DNA of 64,000 nucleotides from Calamus simplicifolius (Eukaryota > Streptophyta > Magnoliopsida > Arecales > Arecaceae), in contig UESW01004239.1 of NCBI GenBank assembly GCA_900491605.1, positions 42,632 through 106,631 of the forward strand, given 5' to 3'. Positions 42,312 to 52,729 of the stretch are shown here, piece by piece. The notes below the pieces were generated by a model that did not search any database, was not told where the DNA came from, and saw only the letters and a list, made by a program, of their open reading frames with translations. Within the stretch, counting starts at the first letter, position 1; each line of letters begins with the position of its first letter. The position numbers were made by a program, and so were the translations under genes.

Positions 42312-45289
42312 TTAAAGGTCGGGAACCACGTCAGTTCCAGGGGAACCCCCAGTTACATCTGTAGGGGCATGACTTGATTCACCCTTCTCAAGTATCTTCG
42401 CCTCCTTGGCAACGGTCTGCGAATGCCCTCCAGAAGCTACGGCCTCGCTGGGACCTGGGACGGCACCAGGATCAGTATCGGAGGCATCGATATACTCATC
42501 CTCCTCTTCACCCCCAGAGTCGCCGACATCGAGAGCTTCGGCATCAAGGAAAGAAAGATCCCATTCCGGATGCTCGCTGGATATCTTATCTTTGCACTCT
42601 TCCACTCCAAGTTGGAAGGCGTCAGCGCCAATTACGTCCTGCTCGCCCTTGAGCATAGCGAGTTGCACCTCAGCCTCGGCAACTTGCCTCTCAGCCTCCG
42701 CAACTTGAGCCCACAGAATAATAGTTTGCTCCTTGAACTCGCCGGCCCGCGCCTCGAGTTCTGAACTCCTACTTCGGCTAGATGTGAGCTCACCTTGCAA
42801 GGCCCGATTATCCAGCCTTAACCTTGCCACCTGTGAAACCGAAATCAGTCAGCACCATGAGGAACCAACAAAAGAAGCTAAGAAAGATGGGGGAAATAAG
42901 GTTGTACCTCCTCCTCTTGTCGGGCCAACCTTTTTGGTCAGCTCCTCGGCCTCACCCCTGGCCCTCACTTTATCGGCCCTAACCAACTCGATCCTTTCTT
43001 GGAGAGTGTCAATCCTCGACTGCTTCTCTTCGACCTCTCCTCGGGCCTGGGATAGCTTGTTACTCAGCCGGGCTATCATCCCCTCATGCCATTTAACGCT
43101 GACTTTCAAGTCAGCAACTTCGCCATCGCGCCGCTGCAGCTTCTCCTCTACTTCACTGAGCATTCTTGCCAGGCGCTTTCTCTCGTCGGCAGCCTCCTTC
43201 CCCAGCCGACCCAAACTCTCATTATGTTCCTGCCGCATCGCCGCCACTTCCTCAGAATGCTTCGACTTAACTCGAGCCAGCTCCAAGCATGCGTCATCGT
43301 TCTTTGCTAGGAGCCCCTGCAACTCCTCCACTTTACGCTTTTGCTTGGACGCTTCGGCCAAGATGGCCTGATACGATGCCTTCATCCCCGCCAAGCTTTT
43401 GTTGCTAATAGCCAGGAGTTCCTCGAACTTCTCGGATGTCTCTACTCATGACCAGAGTTCAGCGTTGGCTCTCCTGGCCTGAACGCTGGCCCCCGTCACC
43501 AAACTCAAATGCCAGCACATCGCCCTAGAAAGCAAAACGCTCTGCAGGATAAAAAATGAGTAAGAATGTGCAATCAAATTAACCGGAAAGCATCCACCAC
43601 CCAAGAGTGGTGACTCACCCGCGAAGCGTAGGCCCATGTCATCTTCATGAGGGTCGTGTTATCGATATCAGGAAGAAGATGAACACTTTCGGCCACGCCC
43701 TGCTGCCCAAACGCAGCGTCGACCAACTCCAGGTCCGCAAACTTATCCGCCGAGGGATCTGCACCCGGGTACAAGGCCGACCTCATTAAAGCAGAGAACG
43801 CTTCCTTGATGCCCATGTTCGAGCTACTGGGCTGACCATCTCCACCCGAAGGATCAACCCGGGCAACCTCCGACTGAGAAGCTTTCAACTTCTCAGCTTC
43901 TTCCGTCAGAACTCTGGCTTGAGCCTCCTCAGATAATTCGGCTAACCCGAGCGCCAGCCTCCCCAGAACCCTTCTTGAAGGAGTCTCCATCGCGGGACTC
44001 CCGTCTCGCTGCGCCCCCTCTTCTAACTTGTCTCCTTCGGCCACGGCCCCTGGCCTCCCTGCGCCTCCTCTGTAGGCTCTGCCTCTATCCGGCCTGCTTC
44101 TTGAACCACTGCGAGCAACCCAACGTCGCTACCCTCGGACTCTCCCGCTAAGGGCCCAAGAGGGAGCTCATCCCGAACCTCATCAACTGCGGCTGCTCCC
44201 TCTCCCTCTCCAACTGGGGACAGGAGTAAACCCGTGGTTGGGGAATGCCCCCCGGAAACGACGACCTCCATCGAATCCGTCACTGGCTCATCTTTTAAGG
44301 GGGATGCGCCCGGATGAGCTAATGGAATGTCGTCCGAACTATCCGATAGCACCACTATAGGAGGACAAGGGATCCCAGCTGTCCTCCTCAAATCCTCCCT
44401 CGCCTTCGGCGCTCCCGCCGTGGTTACGCCAGCATCCGACGAGCATCTTACGGAAGTGCGAGCCTTCTTTTCGGTCCCACTTCCCTCCACAACGCCGCTC
44501 TCCCCTGGATGCTTGCCTCTCTTCCTCTTCGCAAGGCTCGACCACGCCGACCTCTTGGCTGCAAAAGCAGAGGGTATACAGTTAAATCTAAACACGTTCG
44601 CTTGGATAACAAATAATGGAGAAGACGAAAGGGAGGACTCACATTGCGGGTCCAGAGGACTAAGCCCGGCGGCAAAAAGGGCACCCTCCGATAGCAAGTC
44701 ATTGGCCGAGAACACCTGGCTGTTGCGGAGGATGTCCAAATCTCTCTCCTCTTGCTCAGACAAAGCCGGATGCATCTCCGCATCCCGATGAAATTTTTCC
44801 ATCTTCGAGGAAAGTCGAAACCAATGTTCCCCTCGGCGATGATGAACCTACTCTTCCATCCCTTTATGGAGGACGGCTTATCCATGATCGTGTTAAAGGA
44901 CCTCCGAGGTCCGACGTATGGCCACTCCAATTTCCTCCCGGGTATTAAATGATAGCAGGCGTGAAAAAGAGGGAGAGTGGCGACAATACGAATCTGGTGG
45001 CACATTGAGATAAATCCGATGATGCTCCGCCATCTATTTGGGGCCACCATCGCCGGACAGATGTTGTAGTGAGTCATGATTTCCTTCACCAAGGGGTGGA
45101 GAGGAAACCGGAAGCCTGCTTTCAAGCTGTCTTCGTAAACGAAGACCCCGTGCTCCAGATCTTGCGAGACCCTATGTTCAGGCTCCGGCACTCGCAGAAC
45201 GACATCTAGGGGTATGCCGTACCTCTGACGAATCCTTCCCACATCCTTGGCAACGACCTCCGTAGCTACGTCATCGGACTCATCGTCAT
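42312..45289 (-). pseudogene. Antisense four-exon gene, copy in unit 3
   Basis: Start ATG 45289, followed within a few codons by a one-base loss near 45278. Intron 1 at 44559-44642. Further breaks lie near 44790 and 44060 in exon 2, where a local rearrangement duplicates GGCC-type sequence. Exon 3 has the TGA near 43450. The coiled-coil region and exon 4 (42835-42312) are open. Same architecture and splice sites as the other copies. Confidence 0.72.
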
Positions 45290-45681
45290 TCTAGCCGAAA
45301 AAAGCACCAGGCGGAACGGCGAACGTTGCGGAAGACGAGTCTCTTCAGAAAATAGAATGAGAGAATATTTCAAACAGACACTGCACTGCTATCGCTTTGC
45401 TTCCCCCCTAAGGAAGCCATCTTAAGAAGGTGAGGCGCTTCGCCCGAGGCATCCGGAACCGCCTCGATAAACGCCGCATTAATCAGGATTTCCTACGTGG
45501 AGTGTCCCTAACCGTCGCCCCTGGAGGAGCCTTACCTACGAAGGCATGATGACCCTGCCGCATTAATTAGGGCATCATTGCACGGGTTGTCTAAACCAGA
45601 TCGTCCCATCCAAAGCATGCCACATGGACTTATACTCCCTATGCCCGAACCTACGCTTCGAACTAGGGAGTGGAGGGCATG

Positions 45682-46549
45682 TGTTGGGGGGTAAAATCAT
45701 CATTGCATTAATATCCATGCGAGAAGGCTAAGACCGACCCCATCCCTTCGCCCGCCAGGATATCCCCAAGCTCCCTGCAGCTTTTCTCTCCCGAGCTTCC
45801 ATAGCTCGCCTCTCCCAAGCTTCCATAGCTCGGCCCTCCCGAGCTTCCATAGCTCGGCCCCCCGAGCTTCCATAGCTTGGCTCTCTCGAGCTTCCATAGC
45901 TCGGCTTTACCAAGCTTCCATAGCTTGGCTTCACTGAGCGATCCATGATCCAATACACACCTCCGCGGAACCTGACGCGGGAGAGCCTAGGCCTATCGTA
46001 ACAACATCTCAGGCAAGGAATCATATTGAGAAGTGGTCTAGAACCTAACACGGCTACCTGAGACCTACACACCTACCAGATCTCAAGCGATCAACAATCA
46101 AGGGGCTCTCCTAGCCGTCGATCCCCTAACAAACAAGATATGGATCCCAACAGCCCCACAACGGCCCGATTCGATCCATCTCCGTATCCTAACAACCTTT
46201 GAACCTTCCAGAAGGTGCTCAAGATCTAAGTGACAGCCTATAAATATGACACTCCCAGATTTCCTCAGGTATGCGCTCACACCCTCACTCTCACTCTCCC
46301 ACTCTCACCAGCTGCTCGTCGGTGCTCTCCCCCTTTTTGAGCTCCCGATCGGCCGCCCCTGTAGAGACTCCCCGGAGAGATCCATCTCTCCGTTTTCTGA
46401 TTGATCGCCGATTTCCTCCCACTGACTTGAGTGTCGGAGGGTCTTCCGCGGAGGGCCACCCCCAATGCCTCTTATGCGAGGACTTGTGTGCAGGTCCACT
46501 CCTGGAGATCGACTGCGTCCGAGTCGAAGGACGGATCCCAATGGCAACA
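45682..46549 (+). repeat. Right terminal LTR of palindromic element (868 bp)
   Basis: Starts TGTTGGGGGGTAAAATC, ends GGCAACA. TATAAATA at 46239-46246, ACTTGAGTGTCGGAGGG at about 46425-46441, six copies of the 24-bp repeat. PPT GGGAGTGGAGGG at 45666-45677. The right target duplication ACCCC follows at 46550-46554. Confidence 0.88.
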
Positions 46550-46852
46550 ACCCCTAACCAAGAAAAAATAGGTTTCCCATCCCTCTGCCATCCGCTAATC
46601 TCATCTCATTTCGGTCCTTTGAGAAGCTCATCATCGTCGTGACCCTTCATCCTTGGACAAAGTCATCGTGCTTTCTTTATTGTTGCCGAGGGCTACGGCC
46701 TGAAAGAAATTGGGAGAGGTTTGGGGCGGATGGGAGCCATGCAAAATGGGGAAAGCAATGGAGTCTATGAGATACGTACCGTGATGAGTGACCGATTTGG
46801 ATTAACTACTCCAAACTATTAGAATGACTTTAATTAGATTGTTGTTGGTTAG
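46550..46852. other. Host spacer right of the palindromic element
   Basis: Begins with the right copy of the target duplication ACCCC. No gene recognised. The five bases before 46853 (GTTAG) are the left target duplication of the solo LTR. Confidence 0.6.
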
Positions 46853-47603
46853 TGATGTAGCTTATTAAGCCATGTCAGAACTAACGAACAAAGTGATCGA
46901 CAGAGACAAGAGAAAGTTGGGTGGGACTCTTCAGCAAGGGATCCCAGACTTTTGACTCCAAAGTCGGTCTTCAGTCCCGACTCCAAGGTCGGCCTCCAAC
47001 ACCAATTCTAGAGTCAGTCATCCAGTCCCGACTACAGAGTCGGTTCCAACTCAGTACTCTCGATCCCCATATGGCCACGTCTGTAACTACTATGTAGTCC
47101 ACCTACCATCTACAACTGCACGTGGCTCCCATGGTCACTGCCAATTGCGGCGCACGCTCGATAAGACCAGGCCTACCTGCCAATTGCGGTGCTATACCAG
47201 GAAGGGACGACATGCTACCTCTGATAAGCTCAGAGAGATAGTTGCGACCTATCCCTATCGGCCTTACCGCCTATTCCCTTCCAGATAATGACGTCTCGAA
47301 TCAATAACCTTTCAAAAGTGGATAAGAGGGACTTTCGAACATGTATAAGAACTTTCGCTCATAACGAGAGAAGGGATTTGAACCCCAAGTTTCAGCTAAG
47401 TCTTTTAGTCCATGATTCATCACTATTTTTCAAGTTACTCACTTGAGTGTCGGAAGGTCCTCATCAAAGCAACCGGTTCCTGGAGACTTTCTTGCAGGAT
47501 TTCCGTCTAAGGAGGAGGTGTTTGAATATTTTCAGCTTCGCCTTCATAATCCTTTGGATTCTCATCCTCGCTCGACGTTCGAGAAGGTGATTTGGCAACA
47601 ACA
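46853..47603 (+). mobile_element. Tat-type solo LTR (751 bp) with target duplication GTTAG
   Basis: Starts TGATGTAGC and ends GGCAACAACA, flanked by GTTAG at 46848-46852 and 47604-47608. A TATAAG box lies at 47344-47349. ACTTGAGTGTCGGAAGGTC at 47441-47459 matches the U5 phrase of the palindromic element's LTR, placing it in the same lineage but another family. U3 has four imperfect repeats of CGACTCCAAGGTCGG type at 46955-47050, again hairpin-forming. No internal region is present. Confidence 0.75.
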
Positions 47604-48518
47604 GTTAGCAAATAAATAAAATAACTGTTAACCAACAACTGGACTAATGGTTAATCCAAATATTATGAATGAGTTCAAATTGTTGCACATTGAAAAGATC
47701 ATCTGACTTCTTTACTTATAACTTGTCTTTCTTTCTCTTTAGCTTATGTAGATCCAATAATTTCTTTTAAGAATAAAAGATAGAAAATAAGAACCTAAGC
47801 CATAAAAATAAAAATGAAGAAAATGTAAAAGAAAATATGAAAAATGAAAAAATGAAAAACCAATCTATTAATAAAAACTTAGTGGGGACTAGTGTAAGAT
47901 GAAAGATAAGAAAGAAAAATTTATCTATTATTCTGTTGGAAACTATGACAGTAACAAAATAAAATTCTTTAGCTAGTGACATGTGGTGACCAGGTCCATA
48001 TCAGTATAATTAATAATGAGGTCATAAGGATAATTTAATGATGATAGCCGATAAATTAGCAGCAGTGCACACTTGATAAGTTGGACATCTTTTAGTGAAT
48101 TGGCCAAAACAAATGCTAGCCTGCAAAAAATATTCGTACTGCTTCATATAGGAAGGTAGCCTTATCATGAAAAAGTATATGACTAATGATATGAGCAATC
48201 CATAGAATCTCATTATTAGATAATCTATGTATAAAAGGAAGGCTAGAGAAAGAAAATCTTTTCTCCATATCTATTTTCACAATCCATCGTTAACTTTTAC
48301 TAACACAATATTCAACTTTCTCTTCCTTTTGATTATACATACATTATACATATCTATATTTCACAATCCATCTTTAACCTTTACTAACACAATATTCAAC
48401 TTTCTTTTTCTTTTGATTATACCTTATTTCCTTTACAAATTTAAAGCTATATACAAGGTTGGCCCTTAACACCATCATCACCTTCTAACTCTATTGAGTC
48501 GAGCATTGAGAGCCCTCA
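47604..48518. other. AT-rich spacer with a tandem duplication
   Basis: No gene seen. At about 48281-48425 a block of roughly 65 bp (CACAATCCATC...CAATATTCAACTTTCT...TTTTGATTATAC) is directly duplicated with an 80-bp period. Confidence 0.6.
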
Positions 48519-48541
48519 TTTTTTTTGGTACAAACGGGTGA

Positions 48542-49030
48542 TTACACCACTCTAGATCGGGTCAGGCCCGAAATATCATAATACAATAACTGGAAGAGAA
48601 TAAGAGGGCGAGGGTCACCCTGACTCCATCTCCAATTATCAGAGTGAGAGGCCACCCTGGCAGCAATCCAGTCAGCGACTCCGTTGGCTTCACGATAGAT
48701 ATGGCGAATCTGGATATTAGTAGCTTCCAAAATCATAGAGCGGATATCACCCAATAAGGGGAGAGTAGGCAAATGGGAGCTAGACTCCCGCTGAATCCAG
48801 CGAATCACAGTGATAGAATCACCTTCAATGATCAGACGGCGAGCGCCGAGAACACGAATAGCATAGGATAACCCTGCCCAAGCCACATGCAGCTCAGTCT
48901 GAGGCACAGAAGAATCCAGCAAACCAAACCCTCCAGCTGCCAGCATCATCCCACTCGCATCACGAATAACAAAAGCTGATCCAGCACTTCTACCATGGAC
49001 ACTCCCATCAAAGTTTATTTTGACAAACCT
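48542..49030 (-). pseudogene. LINE RNase H domain
   Basis: The minus frame contains the RVT_3-type RNase H fold: VKINFDGSVHGRSAG (first Asp) near 49015, a Glu-containing helix (QTELHVAWAGLSYAI), LIIEGDSITVIRWI (Asp) near 48830, and REANGVADWIA (Asp) near 48690. All four acidic positions appear present and the frame is open to the stop at 48542. Plant L1 elements are known to have acquired such a C-terminal RNase H. It would degrade the RNA strand of the hybrid during element copying. Confidence 0.82.
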
Positions 49031-49299
49031 GGAGGAGAGGGCTCCAAGAGATAAAAACCGTATACCGGTTCGCTGCTGCAGCAGCATGGGAGTCCCAGTG
49101 GCCAGGGTTCGCAAAATCCATAAAATCATGATGGGAAGTGTACTCAACATAAAGGGAGACAGCCGCCCTGAGAATCCTACCAGGAAGAAGGATCCTGTCC
49201 GAGAATATAATCCGATTCCAGGACAACTAGATCTGATAAGCAATGTACGCCCACAAGGGACCTCTCTGATGAATACCCCTTCCCCTGCCCTGCTTTAAT

Positions 49300-50018
49300 A
49301 GACTCAGAAAAGAAATACGATGGGAACTAGACCTGGAAAACCAAGGACAAGCACCAGATAATTGCCAAATCTATCTAGCCCTGACACAATCAAATATAGC
49401 ATGATATGTCGTCTCCTCCTCAGTACCACACAGAGGGCATGTAGGCGGAATGCTCAATCCTCTATGAAATAGAAGGGAGTAGGTCGGAAGAATGTCCCGC
49501 GCCAACTTTTAGATGAAAAGTCTCACTCTAGGATGAACAAGAAGATGCCAAATCCAATCCAAATCCAAAGATTCCTGAGGGTGGGGTCCAAAAATAGACA
49601 GGAGGTCTCGCATAGGGGCATGAGGTGAGCAAGATCGCCTCCACACCCTGGTATCAGAGATAGTGCCTGGAAAGAGAGGAATAGATAGAATACGCTGACA
49701 GAGCTCTTTCCCGAAAAACCTAGATACCCGAGAAGACAACCAAGCAGAACTATCAAGAGATATAAAATCACCGACATGCATACCATTAGGCATATCGGGG
49801 CAAACAAAGGTCAGCCAACGAGACAGAGGGAGATCAGCAATCAACACATCCTGAATGGCATCCATCGATGTTCCGTTACCAATCATCCAAGAGGTACATT
49901 CCAGGATAGTCGAACATAACAACAAACCTCTTTCCAAAAAAAGGAGTGCCCCGGGGTAGACTGAGAGGGAGTGGAAGAGTTCCCGTCGCCGTACTTGGCC
50001 TGCATGAAGGAACTCCAC
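49300..50018 (-). pseudogene. LINE zinc-binding region after RT
   Basis: The minus strand encodes the connector and zf-RVT domain: IWHLLVHPRVRLFI near 49530-49509, then after a stop PTCPLCGTEEETTYHAIFDC near 49450-49390, with a Cys-x2-Cys...His...Cys arrangement. Frames are interrupted at about 49508, 49370 and 49300. Confidence 0.75.
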
Positions 50019-50220
50019 AGATAGTGTGGATCCAGCAGAAATCGAGAAGCATGCCTAGCTGTCAATACCTCTCTACGGACAGACAGCGACTAGATCCCAA
50101 GCCCACCCTCTGACGTCATCAAGCAGAGAGTGTCCCAATCTAGGAGATGAAGACTGTGGCCCTCCTGCGTCGATGCCCAGAGAAAGTCCCGAAAATGACG
50201 CTCAATCTTTCGCAAACAAG

Positions 50221-51250
50221 CTAAGGAATGGCAGTGTTAGACAGAAGATAGCAAGGCATCACAGATAGCACAGATCGGATAAGAGTAATCCGTGCCATCA
50301 TAGAAAGGCCAGAAGCATGCCAACCATCCAGACGATCACGGATCCGCCTCACAAGAAAGCTGAAATCCGAACAACGTGGCCATCTCCCAGTAATCGAAAT
50401 CCCCAGATATGACATCGTATCAGACTGAGCTAAAATGTCCATAATATGAGAAATAGTCCTCTTCAAAGTAGGGGATGTCCTCGGGCTAAAACATATCAAA
50501 GATTTATTGAGATTAACCTTCTGACCCGAGGCTCAACAATAAGAGCGAAGAATAGCCGCAAAGGTGGTGGCATTATCAGTAGAAGCCTTCCCAAGAAGAA
50601 GGCAATCATCAGCAAAGAGATGGGATAGCGCCGGGCCAAGGGGCCCCACTGAATATGGGTCAATAGCTGAAGACCACATAGCTAGAGTAAGATCCCGGGA
50701 CAAAGCATCTGCAGAAATGATAAACAAGAATGAAAGAGAGGACACCCCTATCTTAACCCAACCTCCGAGTGAAAGAACTCCGTACGACCCCCATTAATTA
50801 GGAGAGAGAAAGACGGCCTCTGGATACACTCCATCACCCAATCAACAAAAATCTCATGGAAGCCAAACTCACGAAGAGTACCATACATAAAATCCCATCG
50901 CAGTCTATCATAAGCTCTTTCCAAGTCAAGCTTGATAGCCATAAGGCATTGACGTCCAGAGGCTCTGTGAAGGTCATGCATAAACTCCTGAGCCAATAAA
51001 GCATTATCTGTGAGACTCCGCCCCCTGAGAAAAGCCCCCTGCTCCCAAGAGATGAGACGAGGGATCACCGAAATCATTCGACTAACCAGAAGACGAGCAC
51101 AGATCTTATATAGAGTGGTACACAGACTGATAGGCCGAAAGTGCTGAGAAGTGGAAGCGTCTGGACGTTTAGGCACCAAAGTGACAAGAGTCCTCTTTCA
51201 GTCAGACGGCATATGATTAGCCTGAAAATAGACTGGATAGCCAAGACCAC
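50221..51250 (-). pseudogene. LINE reverse transcriptase
   Basis: L1-type RT blocks in order on the minus strand: LVPKRPDASTSQHFRPISLC (51180-51120), LISWEQGAFLRGRSLTDNALLAQE (51060-50990), MAIKLDLERAYDRLRWDF (50950-50890), and the catalytic LFADDCLLL at about 50620-50595 (FADD for YADD). Then come VNLNKSLICFS and MSYLGISITGRWPR near 50415. Stops and frame changes near 50745 and 50530 break it. It would copy element RNA at the nicked target. Confidence 0.85.
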
Positions 51251-51958
51251 ATCCGAACCAACAATGTCCCAGTAGTGACGAAAAAATAATGGCGGGTACC
51301 CATCAGGGCCAGGGGCCTTATCAGGCCCAAGGTCCCAAAGAGCAAGGCGAATGTCCTCCGTAGAGAAAGGCCTAGTGAGAAAAGCATTCTCCATATCAGA
51401 GACCTTACAAGAATGCAAAACTGTAGTGATCGGGATCCCATCCCCAGACAACTCAGTCCATCTAGACTGAAAGAAGTTAAGAAACTTATCCCTGATTGCC
51501 TGCGGATCATCCTCAGAATGCCCCTCATCATCAACTAAACACCTGATGCGATTCGCCGCACGGTGATGTAAAGTAGTCTGATGAAAGAATCTCGTATTAC
51601 GATCCCCTCCTTGATCCACTGAATACGAGATCTTTGCCTCCAGTAAGTCTCCTGCTGCAATAATAGAGAGTGGTGGATGGCCACGGTAGATCTGAGGGTA
51701 GACAGATCCGAATCCAGAAGGAATCCCTCCTGATCCTCCTTAGCCTGTAGCGAAGAGATAATAGACTCCACCTGCTCAACTTGCCTCATAATATCCTCCA
51801 CCTCCTGCCTGTTCCAGCTAGAGAGCCTGCGGCTAGTAATAAGCAACCGTTTAGCTAGTCGGTAAGCAGCACTCCCTCTGACCGGCATCCGCCATACCTG
51901 AGAAATGATTTGCCTAGCAGAAGAATAATAAGTCCAGAATTTCTCAAACTTAAACTGC
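51251..51958 (-). pseudogene. LINE ORF2 linker between endonuclease and RT
   Basis: The minus frames here carry the conserved inter-domain region: SRRLSSWNRQEVEDIMRQVE, WRQRSRIQWIKEG, a DQGGDRNTRFFHQTTLHHRA block (51619-51560), and ALWDLGPDKAPGPDG (51340-51300), where RT fingers begin. Two frames are needed, with a shift near 51600. Confidence 0.8.
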
Positions 51959-52590
51959 CTCGAACGCTGAACAGCACGTCAGTGGATATAAGGATAGGAC
52001 AATGATCAGAGCCAATTCTGGGTAGGTGAGTGACATTAGCCGAAGGAAAGAGCTGAAGCCAGCTGGCCGAAGCTAGAGCCCTATCTAGTCTTTCCCAAAC
52101 TCTGGCAGACCCCTAACGGTTATTACACCAGGTGAATTGGGAGCCAGCAAAGCCAAGATCCAAAAGACCTGCCGAGGAGATGAAATCTCTGAACTCAACA
52201 ATGTCCGAAGACCCAACCACTTGTCTACCACCTCGCTTCTCAGAGGCCCCCACTATACAATTAAAATCACCAGCAATGAGGGAGGAAAAACCCTGGCCAA
52301 GAGCGATAGGATCTCATCCTAGAGCGCACGACGAGCCCTAAAATCAGTACTGGCATAAACCCCTGAAAGCAACCAGGGAGCAGAGGATCCCTCCGAGATG
52401 ACCAAAGCCACCTACTGGTCACACCCGTGGAAGGCATCCACACGGACTTTATCCGGTCTCCATAATACCAAAATGCCTCCAGAAAGATCAACTGACTCAA
52501 TAGCATAAGATTTTTACTGTCTAGAGATCTGTCTCCGAAGCCAAGTAAGACTGAAACCATCAATATCCCTTACATTTTTCTTTTTTTGTC
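51959..52590 (-). pseudogene. LINE endonuclease, C-terminal part
   Basis: Minus-strand blocks of the exonuclease-endonuclease-phosphatase fold: SGGILVLWRPD near 52480, a VYAS...ALWDEI segment near 52370-52310, a disrupted FN-type block near 52260, EFRDFISSAGLLDLGFAGSQFTW near 52200-52135, and the terminal IGSDHCPIL motif near 52015-51990. The N-terminal third is missing and several stops occur. Confidence 0.75.
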
Positions 52591-52696
52591 ACTATAATTA
52601 CCTCAGCAAACCTACCAAACCCCTAATATCATCATCCCATGGAGGCCCACCACCAAACCCTAATATCATCATATTGTATTCAAAAGCTGTTTTGCC

Positions 52697-52729
<33 letters not shown>

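Larger units (their letters stand above)
14064..46549. mobile_element. Palindromic Tat-lineage gypsy insertion with 5-bp target duplication
   Basis: The 32.5-kb block starts with an inverted LTR end (TGTTGCCGCC) and finishes with a direct LTR end (GGCAACA). It is flanked by ACCCC at 14059-14063 and again at 46550-46554. The left arm (14064-23630) and right arm (23697-46549) are inverted copies of the 3' half of one element: part of RNase H, integrase, minisatellites, antisense genes, PPT and LTR. They are separated by a 66-nt loop. The right arm is longer because a 5.67-kb segment is tandemly triplicated and because the left arm lacks a 1.3-kb segment. There is no gag, protease or RT core in either arm. 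The matching target duplication argues for a single integration rather than two neighbouring insertions. Confidence 0.85.
40851..46549. repeat. Tandem unit 3 of 3 in right arm, with complete LTR end
   Basis: The junction with unit 2 at 40850/40851 has the same breakpoint as the 35179/35180 junction. The part equivalent to the other units ends at 46524 (5674 bp). The remaining 25 nt complete the LTR and abut the target duplication. Confidence 0.88.
48519..52590 (-). mobile_element. 5'-truncated L1-type LINE with RNase H
   Basis: Minus-strand non-LTR retrotransposon. The 3' end is an oligo(A) run (plus-strand TTTTTTTT at 48520-48528) preceded by a short 3' UTR. Reading from 52590 down: C-terminal part of an AP endonuclease, reverse transcriptase, zinc-binding domain and RNase H. 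ORF1 and the endonuclease N-terminus are missing, as is usual for incomplete target-primed reverse transcription. Numerous frameshifts and stops. No clear target duplication found. Confidence 0.85.

Noticed and set aside
14064..46549. Two independent Tat insertions in opposite orientation
   Set aside because: Each would need its own second LTR and target duplication. Instead one ACCCC pair brackets the whole block and both arms begin at the same pol position.
47767..48469. Phe/Ile-rich short frames suggesting membrane peptides
   Set aside because: AT-rich spacer with a tandem duplication; hydrophobic codons follow from composition.
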